From CAWFGW01 sp963849955 (GTDB lineage: Bacteria; Bacteroidota; Bacteroidia; Cytophagales; JAAEPT01): a stretch of 64,000 nucleotides of DNA. The notes under the pieces were generated by a model. That model saw nothing but the letters and a program-made list of their open reading frames with translations, was not told where the DNA came from and did no database searches. Numbering within the stretch: position 1 is the stretch's first letter; each line of letters begins with the position of its first letter. The DNA is taken from NCBI GenBank assembly GCA_963849955.1, contig CAWKJU010000016.1, positions 62,001 to 126,000 on the forward strand. Reading direction: 5' to 3'. Positions 54,419 through 64,000 of the stretch are shown piece by piece. Both the position numbers and the translations under genes were made by a program.

Positions 54419-57400
54419 TTACTCTTCGTCTTTTTTATCAGTCGTGGTAACATCTAATACTACTGGTGTAGCAATAAATATTGATGAATAAGTACCAATC
54501 AAGATTCCCATAAATAAAGCAAACGAGAACCCTCTTAATGCTTCACCACCAAAGATTAACAAGATAGCCACTACTAATAATGTAGTTAACGAAGTCATCA
54601 TCGTACGACTTAGAGTGCTATTAATTGAGTTATTCAAAATTGCTGACATTTCAGCTTTTGATGTGTTTTTCTTAGTCGTGCCCGCTAAAAACTCACGCAC
54701 ACGGTCAAACACAACCACGGTATCATTAATTGAATAACCAACTATTGTCAACATTGCCGCTATAAAGACTTCGTCAATTTCAAACGAGAAGCCTAAAACT
54801 CTTGCAATGGCAAATACAGAAAGAACCATTAATACGTCATGCAATAATGCAATGAAAGCACCAATACCAAATCCAATTTTTCTAAATCGGAAAACGATGT
54901 AAATGAATATACAAACCAACGCAATGATGATAGACTCCAATGAGGTTGTCTTGATATCATCAGCAATTGTTGGACCGACAACAATTGTTTGAACAACTTC
55001 TGGTTTCAAATCATTATATGGCGCTAAACCTTCCATAAGTTTAACTCTAACCAACGAATCAGCATTCCGTGCTTCTGAGTTGATCATGTAACTCGTAGTG
55101 ATTTGAATTTGATCATTCCCATCAAACGATTTAACTTCAGTACTTGCGTCAGTAAACACGTTGTTCAACTCGCCTTTTACTTTAGTAGCACTAACTTCGC
55201 CACCAAACTTCACGATGTAGGAGTGACCACCTTGGAAAGCAACACCTAAGTTTAATCCTTGAGTGAACATCAAACCTAGACCAGCAATAATTACAATTCC
55301 AGAAGCGATGTAAGCGATTTTTCTTTTACCCATAAAATCATGCTGTGGGTTTTTAAATAGTCCTCTTGAAATTGCCGTTTCAAAAGTAATCCCTGATTCA
55401 CTTTTCCCTTTTACTAGATATTCTACCACTAGGCGTGTAATGAATACTGCTGAGAAGAAAGAAGAAACGATACCAATTCCTAAGGTAACTGCAAAACCTT
55501 TTACCAAACCTGATCCAAAATAAGCTAAGATTAAAGCAATCATTAACGTAGTGATGTTGGAGTCAAAAATTGTCCAGAAGGCACGAGAGTACCCGTTATC
55601 GATAGCGATTTTTAAAGGTTTGCCAGCCGCAAGCTCTTCGCGAATACGCTCAAATATTAGTACGTTAGCATCAATGGCCATACCCATGGTTAACACGATA
55701 CCAGCAATACCTGGCAATGTTAAAGCTGCTCCAACTCCTTTTTGAGCTAGTAACCCAAGAATAAAGAAGATGTTAAACAACAAAGCAATATCAGCTACTA
55801 AACCACCTTTGCTGTAGTACAACACCATAAACAACACTACTAATACTAAACCAGCAACCAAACTTAACAAACCTCTATCAATAGCTGCCTGACCTAAAGA
55901 AGGCCCTACAACAACCATTCGCTCAATGTCCATAGGAGCAGGAAGACGACCCGCTTTTAAGATTCTAGCTAAGGTTTTCGTTTCTTCCATATCGAAGTTT
56001 CCGCTGATAACAGACTTACCATTCGGAATAGCCGTGTTCACCACTGGAGCAGAAAACACCACGTTATCCAAGGTTACTGCTACTTGCTTACCAATGTTTT
56101 CTTCGGTCAATCGTTTCCACTTTTTAGCGCCTTCAACATTCATATCCATTCCTACAGAGGGACGGCCTTTATCATCCATACTTGAGTAAGCATCTACAAT
56201 TACCTCCCCGGTTAATGGTGCTTCAACATATTCACCTTTTTTCAACACATACATTTCAACTACTCCACCATCTGCGCCAACTGCAGAGCGATCGCCCCAA
56301 GCAAAGGTCATATCTTCTGGTAGTAATGCTTGAACATCCTTGTTATTCAACAATGCTTCGATTTTATCATAATCCTGCACACGAGCGAATATTCTACCTG
56401 ACTGGGGATCAATCTGAAAATAATTAAAGATTGGATTATCTTTCAAGAAATTTTCTTGTGCTATAGCATTGCTATCTTTTACTGCCGTATCATTTTCTAA
56501 CGATTCAGAGTCTGCGAATAATTGATCATCCGCTTTTTCTTCTTTTACTGTAGTATCTCCTTCTTGTGCAAACAAACCTGCATCATCGGACCCTGGAGCA
56601 GATTGAGTTTTCTCCTCTTTGCCATCTTCTGTTTCTCCTTGTTCTACCAAATACTGATTAATTTTTTGGATATAAGGATAACTCTCTTGAATGTCCCAAA
56701 CTTCACTAAACTCCAATTTAGCCACCGCTTTCAATTGGTAAGCTATGTTTTCTTGGTCATCAGCACCTGGTAACTCTACTTCAATTCTTCCAGTTGATTT
56801 CACTGCTTGAATGACTGGAGAAGCTGTACCGAACTTATCAATACGCGATCTTAAAACGATTAATGAACGGTCGATCGCATCATCCAATTCACCATCAATG
56901 ATTTTAATGATTTCTTCATCCGTTGAATTCGGGTTGATTTCAAACTTGTTGTCTACATTGACAAAAATCTCAGACATCTTATCTTTTCCTTTTCGCTCTT
57001 GAAAAGCATTTAAGAAAAGTGTTGTGAATTTTTCTTGTGTCGATTTTTGAGCAGTTTTAGCTTCTTCAATCGCTGCAAGAAAATCTTCGTCTTGACTGTT
57101 GTCACTCATTGCTTTTAAAATCTCTACTGGAGAAACTATCAACGTAGCATGAATACCACCCTGAAGATCAAGACCTAAGTTAAGTGACCATTGTTTTACT
57201 TCTTGAAAAGTATAGCCTAAATAGACTTCTTTTTTCCAAAGGGAGTCTCTATAGGCACGCATAGAGGTCTTTCTTAATGAATCAAGATTTATGTTTTCAT
57301 TCGCAGCTCTAGCTTCGGCTACTCTTGCTTCACCATGTTCGGCAATTTCTGTGTCAATTTTATTTGCCATATAGGTAAATGACAGCGAGAAGAGACATAT

Positions 57401-57448
57401 CGCTGTAATAGCCACTGACAAAAAGATGATAGCACCTTTGTTTTTCAT
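54419..57448 (-). CDS. secDF: Protein translocase subunits SecD and SecF, fused
   Basis: Proton-driven inner-membrane factor that pulls Sec-exported proteins into the periplasm. The 1009-residue protein joins SecD (YLGYTFQEVKQWSLNLGLDLQGG start, the P1 head domain with RIEVELPGADDQE, GMAIDANVLIFERIREE) and SecF (LGVAFQGGHSYIVKFG, AMLTIVGYSINDTVVVFDRVRE) in one chain, as usual in Bacteroidota. A large acidic insert rich in Asp, Glu and Ser lies in the SecD periplasmic region (about 275-330). Start ATG at 57448. Confidence 0.95.
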   Translation of the reverse strand: MKNKGAIIFLSVAITAICLFSLSFTYMANKIDTEIAEHGEARVAEARAANENINLDSLRKTSMRAYRDSLWKKEVYLGYTFQEVKQWSLNLGLDLQGGIHATLIVSPVEILKAMSDNSQDEDFLAAIEEAKTAQKSTQEKFTTLFLNAFQERKGKDKMSEIFVNVDNKFEINPNSTDEEIIKIIDGELDDAIDRSLIVLRSRIDKFGTASPVIQAVKSTGRIEVELPGADDQENIAYQLKAVAKLEFSEVWDIQESYPYIQKINQYLVEQGETEDGKEEKTQSAPGSDDAGLFAQEGDTTVKEEKADDQLFADSESLENDTAVKDSNAIAQENFLKDNPIFNYFQIDPQSGRIFARVQDYDKIEALLNNKDVQALLPEDMTFAWGDRSAVGADGGVVEMYVLKKGEYVEAPLTGEVIVDAYSSMDDKGRPSVGMDMNVEGAKKWKRLTEENIGKQVAVTLDNVVFSAPVVNTAIPNGKSVISGNFDMEETKTLARILKAGRLPAPMDIERMVVVGPSLGQAAIDRGLLSLVAGLVLVVLFMVLYYSKGGLVADIALLFNIFFILGLLAQKGVGAALTLPGIAGIVLTMGMAIDANVLIFERIREELAAGKPLKIAIDNGYSRAFWTIFDSNITTLMIALILAYFGSGLVKGFAVTLGIGIVSSFFSAVFITRLVVEYLVKGKSESGITFETAISRGLFKNPQHDFMGKRKIAYIASGIVIIAGLGLMFTQGLNLGVAFQGGHSYIVKFGGEVSATKVKGELNNVFTDASTEVKSFDGNDQIQITTSYMINSEARNADSLVRVKLMEGLAPYNDLKPEVVQTIVVGPTIADDIKTTSLESIIIALVCIFIYIVFRFRKIGFGIGAFIALLHDVLMVLSVFAIARVLGFSFEIDEVFIAAMLTIVGYSINDTVVVFDRVREFLAGTTKKNTSKAEMSAILNNSINSTLSRTMMTSLTTLLVVAILLIFGGEALRGFSFALFMGILIGTYSSIFIATPVVLDVTTTDKKDEE

Positions 57449-57557
57449 ATTCGTTTATTATTAAAATTTAGTTAATACAATTTAAGGGTATAGACAACTG
57501 GTCTAAGGCAGTAGGTTCGTCAGTAATAATTACTTAAAAACTAATTTAAAAAAAACG

Positions 57558-57887
57558 TTAGGGGGCATTGGTTGTAATGCACACCTCGAATAATACTTGA
57601 AAGTAGGAAAGAACAAGATGAAGTTGTTCCAACTCCAATACTGTTTTTTGTAGTGTTTCGAAAGAAAATAGTGCTACAATATAGCTCCACTTTATGAGTT
57701 GAAATGTACTTGCAGGTATCACCGCCTCTGGATGAGCTGCTTGGATAAAATCCCCCTGATCAGCGTCTTCCTGCTCAATTGTGTCTTGAGTATCTACCGT
57801 ATCAGTGCTAAACGCAACCGATTGTACTAGAATACAACACAACAAGCTGAAGATTAAAATTCGATATGTGGCAGATAGTTTGACCAT
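57558..57887 (-). CDS. Small secreted protein of unknown function next to secDF
   Basis: A 109-residue protein with a signal sequence (YRILIFSLLCCILVQSVAFS), an acidic stretch (DTVDTQDTIEQEDADQGD) and a C-terminal helical half (TFQLIKWSYIVALFSFETL). Unrecognised. It is upstream of secDF on the same strand with a 109-base gap. Codon use looks normal and the frame is well kept, so it is probably real, though a small gene with no known motif. Confidence 0.6.
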   Translation of the reverse strand: MVKLSATYRILIFSLLCCILVQSVAFSTDTVDTQDTIEQEDADQGDFIQAAHPEAVIPASTFQLIKWSYIVALFSFETLQKTVLELEQLHLVLSYFQVLFEVCITTNAP

Positions 57888-57993
57888 TTCAAGCCTGCAA
57901 TGTTACAAATTACCTGTGGATAAGTCAATGTTGATGGGGTTTATTTGCTTTCATTCATATTTGTTTGATAGATTTATTTTAATTTGAGTCTAA

Positions 57994-59703
57994 ATGAGAG
58001 AGATCATAATTACTAAAGGCACTCTTGAAGGAGAGTTATATAAGTCAATATGCTTACTTACTTCTATTTTATGTGCTATTTGTGTGATTATCAATCATTT
58101 TTTAAATCTTGATCTCTTTTTAGATATTTCACTAGCCTTTTTCAGTCTCATTTTTGGCTGGTTGTATTTTGATTTTATTAAAAAAGATTTAACTAAGTGC
58201 CATTTTTATCTTTTCGTTTTATCATTGTTTGTGATATATACGGTTGCTTGGCATTATTCTAATGGATTAGTTGGAGGTATGATTTCCATGTTCGGTCTTC
58301 TCCAGCTGATTCTTCTAGTAATAGTTAAAGCAAAAAAGTTAAAGTATATAAGCATAGCCGTTATCATGTATTTTAGCGCGTTATACATTTTTCAAAACTA
58401 CTTTGAAAATGCTGTGGTTCCCTATAAATCTTTACAGGAACAAGAAACCGACATCTTCATCACCACCATTATCTCGCTAATATTTGGAGGTTTAATTATG
58501 TGGAAATTCAAAAACGCTTATGAAGACGAACGTAAACAACTAAAACAAAGCAGAGATATTGAAGAAAAAGCTAAAAAAGAAGCAGAACGATACAATAACT
58601 TGCAATCAGAATTTTTAGCAAACATGAGCCATGAAATTCGTACCCCTTTGAATGGTATTATTGGTAACTCAGAATTACTACTTAACACAAAAGATCCAAA
58701 AGGTCAGCGAGAACATATTGAAGCTATTGTTCAAAGTGGTCAAATGCTATTAAGCTTAGTAAACAATGTGCTTGACTTATCGAAACTGGAATCAAATAAG
58801 CTTGAATTAAACCCCACTTATTTTTATGTCAAAGATATATTTAATCAAGTAGAAAGTGTTTTTATTAGTATTGCACGAAAAAAAAACATTCAATTAAAAT
58901 TTCACATTGACAAGAGTGTTCCTGCTTCTTTAATAGGAGACGCTAGCCAATTAAAACAAATACTGGTAAATCTAGTCGGTAATGCTTTAAAATTCACCCA
59001 TCAAGGAGTAGTTTCCATAACTGTTTCTGCAAATTTTGAAAAAGAAGACGTAAATCTCTATTTTGAAATTTCTGATACGGGTATAGGGATTTCAGAAGAA
59101 CATCAGCACCGCATTTTTGACCGTTTCTATCAGGTAAATCAACGCATTAACAGAGAATTTCAAGGTACTGGGCTGGGTTTAATTATTGCAAAAAACCTTA
59201 TTGAACTCATGGAAGGAGCTATCTGGGTAGACAGCGAAGTGGGAAAAGGAAGTGTGTTTTCATTTAGTGTCAAAATGAAAGAAGCAAAAGTATTTAAACC
59301 TTCTTCTGCCTCATTATCTGATTTCCATTTACCGAATCTTCATATTCTAATAGCCGAGGATAATGAAATCAATCAAAAATTATTACAGAAACAACTCTTA
59401 GGTTTCGGGGTGAAATCAACCATTGTGGCAAACGGTTTTGAAGCGGTGAAATGTTTTGATAAAAAATCGTATGATTTAGTACTTATGGACATACAAATGC
59501 CAATATTAGATGGTATTGCTGCCTCAAAAGCTATCCGAAAAAACACTCGAATAAAGCAGCCTATAATAATTGCACTAACCGCTAATGCTTTGAAAGATGA
59601 TCGTGAAGCCTGCTTTGAAGCTGGTATGAATGATTATTTATCGAAGCCCGTTTCTCTTCAAAATATGAAAGAAACACTCATAAAATGGTGTGGCACAAAC
59701 TAA
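57994..59703 (+). CDS. Hybrid sensor histidine kinase with C-terminal receiver domain
   Basis: A 569-residue signalling protein. Five or six helices form a membrane sensor (about 15-170), then a coiled-coil linker, HisKA with the phospho-acceptor His213 (FLANMSHEIRTPLNG), the HATPase domain (N-box near 330, DTGIGIS at 361, GTGLGL at 391) and a receiver domain with phospho-acceptor Asp499 (VLMDIQMPILDGIAAS) and the Lys of LSKPVS. No HPt or output domain is encoded here, so its target is elsewhere. It converges on aspS, and a small TGAGGA/TCCTCA hairpin lies between their stops. Confidence 0.93.
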   Translation: MREIIITKGTLEGELYKSICLLTSILCAICVIINHFLNLDLFLDISLAFFSLIFGWLYFDFIKKDLTKCHFYLFVLSLFVIYTVAWHYSNGLVGGMISMFGLLQLILLVIVKAKKLKYISIAVIMYFSALYIFQNYFENAVVPYKSLQEQETDIFITTIISLIFGGLIMWKFKNAYEDERKQLKQSRDIEEKAKKEAERYNNLQSEFLANMSHEIRTPLNGIIGNSELLLNTKDPKGQREHIEAIVQSGQMLLSLVNNVLDLSKLESNKLELNPTYFYVKDIFNQVESVFISIARKKNIQLKFHIDKSVPASLIGDASQLKQILVNLVGNALKFTHQGVVSITVSANFEKEDVNLYFEISDTGIGISEEHQHRIFDRFYQVNQRINREFQGTGLGLIIAKNLIELMEGAIWVDSEVGKGSVFSFSVKMKEAKVFKPSSASLSDFHLPNLHILIAEDNEINQKLLQKQLLGFGVKSTIVANGFEAVKCFDKKSYDLVLMDIQMPILDGIAASKAIRKNTRIKQPIIIALTANALKDDREACFEAGMNDYLSKPVSLQNMKETLIKWCGTN

Positions 59704-59711
59704 TGAGGAAG

Positions 59712-61472
59712 TTAAACCTCCTCACTATGTCGTACATCTATATTTAATTCATCTAATTGTTCTTGGGCAATAAATGATGGCGAATCAATCATCACGTCTC
59801 TACCTGCATTATTTTTTGGGAAAGCGATAAAGTCACGGATAGAATCTGAGCCACCAAACAAGGAACATAAGCGATCAAATCCTAACGCCAAACCTGCATG
59901 TGGTGGAGCACCGTATTCAAACGCATCCATTAGAAACCCAAACTGTGCTTTTGCTTCTTCCGCAGTAAACCCTAAATGTTTGAACATCGTTGCTTGCATT
60001 TCTCTATCGTGAATTCGAACTGAACCACCTCCAACTTCAACACCATTAATCACCATATCATACGCGTTAGCTCTTACTTCGCCTGGTTTTGTATCCAATA
60101 GCGCAAAGTCTTCTGGTTTTGGTGACGTAAACGGATGATGCATGGCATGGTAGCGTTTGGTGTCTTCATCCCATTCCAACAGCGGGAAATCGATCACCCA
60201 CAAACAGGAGAATTTTTTTGGATCTCTTAAACCCAATCGGCTACCCATTTCCAATCGTAACTCATTCATTTGTTTACGTGTGGCATCTGTATCGCCACTT
60301 AAAACCAATATTAAATCACCCGGTTCGGCACCAGTTGCATCAGCCCAGGCTTTTAAATCTTCTTGCGAATAAAATTTATCTACAGATGATTTGAAAGACC
60401 CATCTGCGTTACATTTCACATAAACTAATCCTTTAGCACCAATTTGTGGTTTTTTCACAAACTCCGTTAAGGCATCTAATTCTTTTCTGGTATACTCTGC
60501 ACACCCTTTAGCACAAATACCCACTACTAACTCTGCTGAATCAAATATGCTAAATCCTTTGTTTTGAGCTAATGTATTTAACTCTACAAATTTCATATCA
60601 AAACGTGTATCCGGCTTATCACAACCATAGTACTTCATTGCATCTGCATAATCCATACGTGGTAATTCAGGAATATCAATTCCTTTCACTGTTTTGAATA
60701 GGTGACGGACAAAACCTTCGAACATGTTCAACACATCTTCTTGCGTAACAAATGACATTTCACAGTCAATTTGTGTAAACTCCGGCTGGCGATCTGCTCG
60801 TAAATCTTCATCGCGGAAACATTTCACAATCTGGAAATAACGGTCGAAACCACTTACCATCAACAATTGCTTAAACGTTTGTGGGGATTGTGGTAAGGCG
60901 TAAAACTGCCCTGGATTCATTCGGGATGGCACCACAAAGTCACGTGCTCCTTCGGGAGTTGATTTAATTAAAACTGGGGTTTCTACTTCCAAGAAATTTT
61001 GACCATCCAAATAGTTTCTAGTTTCACGCATCAACCGATGGCGCAATTCTAGATTTTTACGTACTGGATTTCTTCTTAAATCTAAATAACGGTACTTCAT
61101 TCGAAGATCATCACCACCATCTGTTTCATCTTCTATTAAGAAGGGAGGTAGCTTCGCGGGATTTAACACGTTGATATTAGCTATTTTAATATCGATATCA
61201 CCAGTCGCCATTTTATCATTTTTTGACACTCGCTCTATGACTTCCCCCTCTACTTGCAACACAAATTCTCTTCCGAGGTGACTCGCTTTTTCAAACACGG
61301 ATTTGTCAGTGATACTCTCATCTAAGATTAATTGTGTGATTCCATAACGGTCACGTAAATCAACCCAAATAAGTGCTCCTTTGTCGCGTACGCGCTGTAC
61401 CCAACCGCATAGAGTTACCTGATTTCCAACATGTTCTAATCTTAATTCACCGCAAGTATGTGTTCTAAGCAT
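59712..61472 (-). CDS. aspS: Aspartyl-tRNA synthetase
   Basis: Charges tRNA-Asp with aspartate. Starting at the ATG 61472 (MLRTHTCGELRLEHVGNQVT) the protein has 586 residues, the bacterial AspRS length; the open frame runs 28 codons further upstream to 61556, but that part lacks homology to the family. Landmarks are the OB-fold start, YRYLDLRRNPVRKNL, the class II motif 2 QIVKCFRDEDLRADRQPEFTQ and motif 3 GLALGFDRLCSLFGG. The bacterial GAD insert is present. It may be discriminating or non-discriminating; not decided. Confidence 0.96.
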   Translation of the reverse strand: MLRTHTCGELRLEHVGNQVTLCGWVQRVRDKGALIWVDLRDRYGITQLILDESITDKSVFEKASHLGREFVLQVEGEVIERVSKNDKMATGDIDIKIANINVLNPAKLPPFLIEDETDGGDDLRMKYRYLDLRRNPVRKNLELRHRLMRETRNYLDGQNFLEVETPVLIKSTPEGARDFVVPSRMNPGQFYALPQSPQTFKQLLMVSGFDRYFQIVKCFRDEDLRADRQPEFTQIDCEMSFVTQEDVLNMFEGFVRHLFKTVKGIDIPELPRMDYADAMKYYGCDKPDTRFDMKFVELNTLAQNKGFSIFDSAELVVGICAKGCAEYTRKELDALTEFVKKPQIGAKGLVYVKCNADGSFKSSVDKFYSQEDLKAWADATGAEPGDLILVLSGDTDATRKQMNELRLEMGSRLGLRDPKKFSCLWVIDFPLLEWDEDTKRYHAMHHPFTSPKPEDFALLDTKPGEVRANAYDMVINGVEVGGGSVRIHDREMQATMFKHLGFTAEEAKAQFGFLMDAFEYGAPPHAGLALGFDRLCSLFGGSDSIRDFIAFPKNNAGRDVMIDSPSFIAQEQLDELNIDVRHSEEV

Positions 61473-61556
61473 AATGGTCTGTTTTTTGAAGACTGCAAAT
61501 TTAAGTAATTCACCATCATATTTACTAAATTGCAACTCTTTTAACATAAAAAGCAC

Positions 61557-62147
61557 ATGAAAAACGTCACCATTTTCCTTATATTATTAGCTATTTCGGT
61601 ATGTAAAGCGCAAGAAACACCTGTTTTGAAGAAAACAGATGTGAATGGAAAAGTAAGTATTTTAGTGCCCACCGCTTTTCATCAACTGTCTGAGCAAGAT
61701 TTAGTGCAACAGTTTGGAATGGTTCATATGCCTGAAGCTGCTTACGCTAGTACCAACAATGAGGTGACCTTGGCAATCTCTATTCGCGTGGATTCGGTGA
61801 GTTCTACCATCAAATATAAAAGTACGGAGGGTAAAAAAGACTCGTTAGATTTAGCGATAGAAAAATCATTTTATAAAGCATCTTTAGGAGCAACTTATGA
61901 AGAAATAACTTTCTTAAAAGATGCTATTGTTACCATCGACAAACACCCTTTTATGGTGTTTGAGTTTGAGTCTACTTTAGTAGGTGAAACCTCAAAAGGA
62001 GCAGAAATAAGCACTAAGCAGTACAACTATCTTGCGCATGGATATAAAGGGAAAAAGAAATACATTATCACTTTTTCATGCCCCTTGGAGTTGAAGGCTA
62101 CCTGGCAACCGTTAGCACAACAAATTATTGATTCGGTAAAGATTTAA
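61557..62147 (+). CDS. Secreted protein of unknown function
   Basis: A 196-residue exported protein (signal MKNVTIFLILLAISVCKAQ). The mature part is alpha/beta with DVNGKVSILVPTAFHQLSE at the start and IDKHPFMVFEFEST near the middle, and the end LKATWQPLAQQIIDSVKI. The pattern recalls bacterial PsbP/DUF-type proteins that follow a KISLPKDF-like strand, but no family is assigned. Single gene; divergent from aspS with 84 bases between their starts. Confidence 0.7.
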   Translation: MKNVTIFLILLAISVCKAQETPVLKKTDVNGKVSILVPTAFHQLSEQDLVQQFGMVHMPEAAYASTNNEVTLAISIRVDSVSSTIKYKSTEGKKDSLDLAIEKSFYKASLGATYEEITFLKDAIVTIDKHPFMVFEFESTLVGETSKGAEISTKQYNYLAHGYKGKKKYIITFSCPLELKATWQPLAQQIIDSVKI

Positions 62148-62155
62148 TCTACATA

Positions 62156-63220
62156 TTAATTCTTTACAATTTTAATATGGTCGGTATGATTTATCGTTAA
62201 TCGATATACACCTGATTTTAGAGATTTCAACTCTAAAGAATTTGCCCAAAATGCTTTTCCACTTGTAATTACTTTTCCATAGCTATTGGTTATTTCATAA
62301 TCAAAATCTATTTCAGTTTCACTATTTGGAGAATATACTCTAGTTTGATTATTTACTGGGTTAGGGTAGGCTGTTACCACCTCTTCAAAGCTTGAATTAT
62401 GAATAGCAACAATATCAAAGGATTCAAAATTCCCATCTAAATCGTATTGAGTAAGTCTGTAATAAAGAGTAGTTATTTTGGGTAAGTAATCGTCTACAAA
62501 AGAATACTCTTTTATTTGTTGACTATGCTTACTTCCAACAACCTCACCTATACTGTAAAAGTCAATCCCATTTTCGCTTCGTTCAATTTCAAAATAATCA
62601 TTATTTAATTCCATTGCTGTTTTCCAACTTACAATGATATTAGAATTAACTTTTTTTGCATCAAAGCTTAATAATGCTATAGGTAGCGGTGCAACACCGA
62701 CATTTATCCCTCCGCTATCAATAATTGACGAAGCAAACTGGTTTCCTCTATAGGAAGTTGTTCCGATATTAATCCGCACATTTCCACCATTTGGTGCAGA
62801 CAACCCTAATTGTCCATCAGCATCATTAGCGTCACCATTATTCGCTGGGTTCACTTGAATATAGGAAGAGTTATTCATGCTTAATACCCTCGCTGAACGA
62901 CCACTTCCAGGAAAAGAAAGCTGACTGGTTTGCCCAATTAAATTCAGAAGAACCTTATAGTTTCTTAAATCCCAATCGTCTCCTAACTCAACTTTAGTAC
63001 CGTCAGGCACCCTAACCTCCACCATTGTTGAACCACCAATAACAGAACATGTTATTGGACAAACATTAGCGATACATTTAATGATATTTGCATTCTTAGT
63101 CACACCTGAATTTAATGTACACACCTGTGATAGTGTTAAAGAATCAACAGTTAATACCAATAGAAAAGCGGTTGTTATTTTTATATAATAATTAATTATC
63201 TTACTTATATATATTTCCAT
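62156..63220 (-). CDS. T9SS-exported protein with type A sorting domain
   Basis: A 354-residue protein probably secreted by the type IX system. After an N-terminal signal helix (TAFLLVLTVDSLTL) it has a Cys-rich beta region, an immunoglobulin-like stretch with LLSFDAKKVNSNIIVSWKT and FEIERSENGIDFYSIGE, and the C-terminal sorting domain with YPNPVNNQTRVY and LKSGVYRLTIN ending HIKIVKN. Its substrate or surface role is unknown. It is a marker for the gliding phyla and supports the phylum assignment. Confidence 0.88.
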   Translation of the reverse strand: MEIYISKIINYYIKITTAFLLVLTVDSLTLSQVCTLNSGVTKNANIIKCIANVCPITCSVIGGSTMVEVRVPDGTKVELGDDWDLRNYKVLLNLIGQTSQLSFPGSGRSARVLSMNNSSYIQVNPANNGDANDADGQLGLSAPNGGNVRINIGTTSYRGNQFASSIIDSGGINVGVAPLPIALLSFDAKKVNSNIIVSWKTAMELNNDYFEIERSENGIDFYSIGEVVGSKHSQQIKEYSFVDDYLPKITTLYYRLTQYDLDGNFESFDIVAIHNSSFEEVVTAYPNPVNNQTRVYSPNSETEIDFDYEITNSYGKVITSGKAFWANSLELKSLKSGVYRLTINHTDHIKIVKN

Positions 63221-63512
63221 GATCTTGTTGTTTAGTAATCATGGATACGGATGTTTTTTAATAAAGTATTTGATTAAAAATGTATTTAAAACGTTTAAAT
63301 AGCTTTTTACGGTGAATCAGATCATTTAAACGTTAAAACAAAAATAATTAATTAATATTTTAAATATTACATCACAAAAAAAAATGAACAATAATGTAAG
63401 TATTTGAAATTTCGTATTGTCTTCCAGAAAAAAAGAAGCCTCTAATTTAAATTAATCTGTTAGCTATAAAAATTAGATTCTTCCATGAGGAGTGATCCAA
63501 ATTGGTAGCCTT
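63221..63512. promoter_or_regulatory. Gap upstream of the T9SS gene with a TTTAAACGTT inverted repeat
   Basis: A 292-base AT-rich gap. It holds AACGTTTAAAT (63290-63300) and its exact reverse complement ATTTAAACGTT (63324-63334) separated by 23 bases, and a further near copy (TATTTAAAACG) directly before the first. Two spaced palindromic half-sites suit a regulator binding upstream of the 63220 start. No ORF or RNA gene was seen in the rest. Confidence 0.35.
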
Positions 63513-64000
63513 TCAATAGTTAATATTAATGTATCCTGGATACTTCACCTGTTTTCCTGCAATTTGAAAAGAGGGCTTTAACTTAAAAGTAAACACATTG
63601 GGGTTGCTTGGGTTATCAGAAATTGCCCAAAGAATGGATGTTATTTCTGAATAACTATAATCGCTAAGCACTTTAAATATATCAAAGCTCGCCTTAAGGG
63701 GAAGTGTCCCTTTTCCTCCATTGCCAAGCACCTCTATTCGCTGACTGGTAGTACCCAATAGCACCTCTTTGTTTTTCACCTGAAGAATCCAATCCACCGT
63801 ATTGAGTACCGCTTTTTTAGGGTTCTCATTTACTACCTCGACATCCATTTGAAGGTCAATTTTCAAACTTCGTTCTGCAAAGGCTTTTGACAAGCTAAAA
63901 CTCTCAGCCGTACTAAAGTCTGACAGTTCATCTTTTCCTAAAACATTAATACTATTAGCCTTTAATTCAACAACTTCGTCATAATTAAAATCACATTTTG
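63513..64000 (-). CDS. LEA type 2-like protein, 5' end outside the window
   Basis: The frame is open from the stop at 63513 to the right edge (64000), at least 162 residues; the apparent TTG start at 63893 is not needed. The pattern LDVE-type strand, VNENPKKAVLNTVDWILQVKN, LLGTTSQRIEV and GNGGKGTLPLKASFDI matches the LEA2/WHy beta-sandwich, in which an Asn-Pro pair opens the domain and a Pro-Leu strand closes it. The N-terminal part just upstream reads KCDFNYDEVVELKANSINVLG. Such small lipoproteins of Bacteroidota are of unknown role. Confidence 0.6.
   Translation of the reverse strand, partial: KCDFNYDEVVELKANSINVLGKDELSDFSTAESFSLSKAFAERSLKIDLQMDVEVVNENPKKAVLNTVDWILQVKNKEVLLGTTSQRIEVLGNGGKGTLPLKASFDIFKVLSDYSYSEITSILWAISDNPSNPNVFTFKLKPSFQIAGKQVKYPGYININY

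Noticed and set aside
59704..59725. TGAGGA/TCCTCA hairpin between the histidine kinase and aspS as a terminator
   Set aside because: The stem is only six pairs, lies inside the end of aspS and has no T run.

Overview
The window reads as chromosomal DNA of a low-GC Bacteroidota bacterium, most likely Cytophagales-like. The support is a type IX secretion sorting-domain protein, the fused SecDF, the Bacteroidota families HYC_CC_PP, DUF6787 and TapB-like, CusA-TolC fusion pumps, weak Shine-Dalgarno signals, and many ATGA stop/start overlaps. Nearly all genes from 1 to 45.8 kb lie on the minus strand. No rRNA, tRNA, prophage or CRISPR array was found.

Layout. 0-3.5 kb: cytochrome bd oxidase (cydA and the first codons of cydB) and two tandem Ca2+/Na+ antiporter paralogues. 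3.6-31.2 kb: a large heavy-metal (copper and probably zinc/cobalt/cadmium) resistance island. It holds an RND adaptor with a CusA-TolC fusion pump, a split CDF transporter, an ArsP-like permease, DUF305, a multicopper oxidase with a C-terminal barrel-like region, a 16-Cys Csp-type copper-storage protein, an AraC regulator with a CPRC metal-binding-like front end, small His/Cys/Met-rich secreted proteins, a GltB-like FMN protein, a second RND adaptor, a Cu+ P-type ATPase with three metal-binding domains, and a second CusA with its own TolC. 31.3-32.1 kb: a REP-associated tyrosine transposase (RAYT) between two near-identical 32-bp palindromes. 32.1-42.4 kb: hemA, a lipoprotein-anchored truncated globin, an ECF sigma/anti-sigma pair, an OmpA/TPR protein, and a panB-rluA-DUF6787 operon. 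42.4-45.8 kb: three glycosyltransferases in an overlapping operon. 45.9-54.3 kb: DUF1059, DUF2254, a NapH-like iron-sulfur membrane protein with a flavin reductase, and a plus-strand DinB/NRDE/ATP-grasp/PfkB operon. 54.4-64 kb: secDF, a hybrid histidine kinase, aspS, a T9SS cargo protein and a truncated LEA2-like gene.

How it works together: the island covers copper in every compartment. The P-type ATPase exports from cytoplasm to periplasm, Csp stores, the multicopper oxidase oxidises Cu(I), metal-binding lipoproteins and DUF3347/HMBD proteins buffer, and two tripartite RND systems carry metal across the outer membrane. Two of its transporters (CusA-TolC and the CDF protein) each carry one in-frame TGA, so that half of the island may be decaying or contain sequence errors. 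Three intergenic gaps around the P-type ATPase and the second Cus module share a CACATCA/CACATTA repeat, and two of them also share a hairpin element, suggesting the island was assembled from modules.
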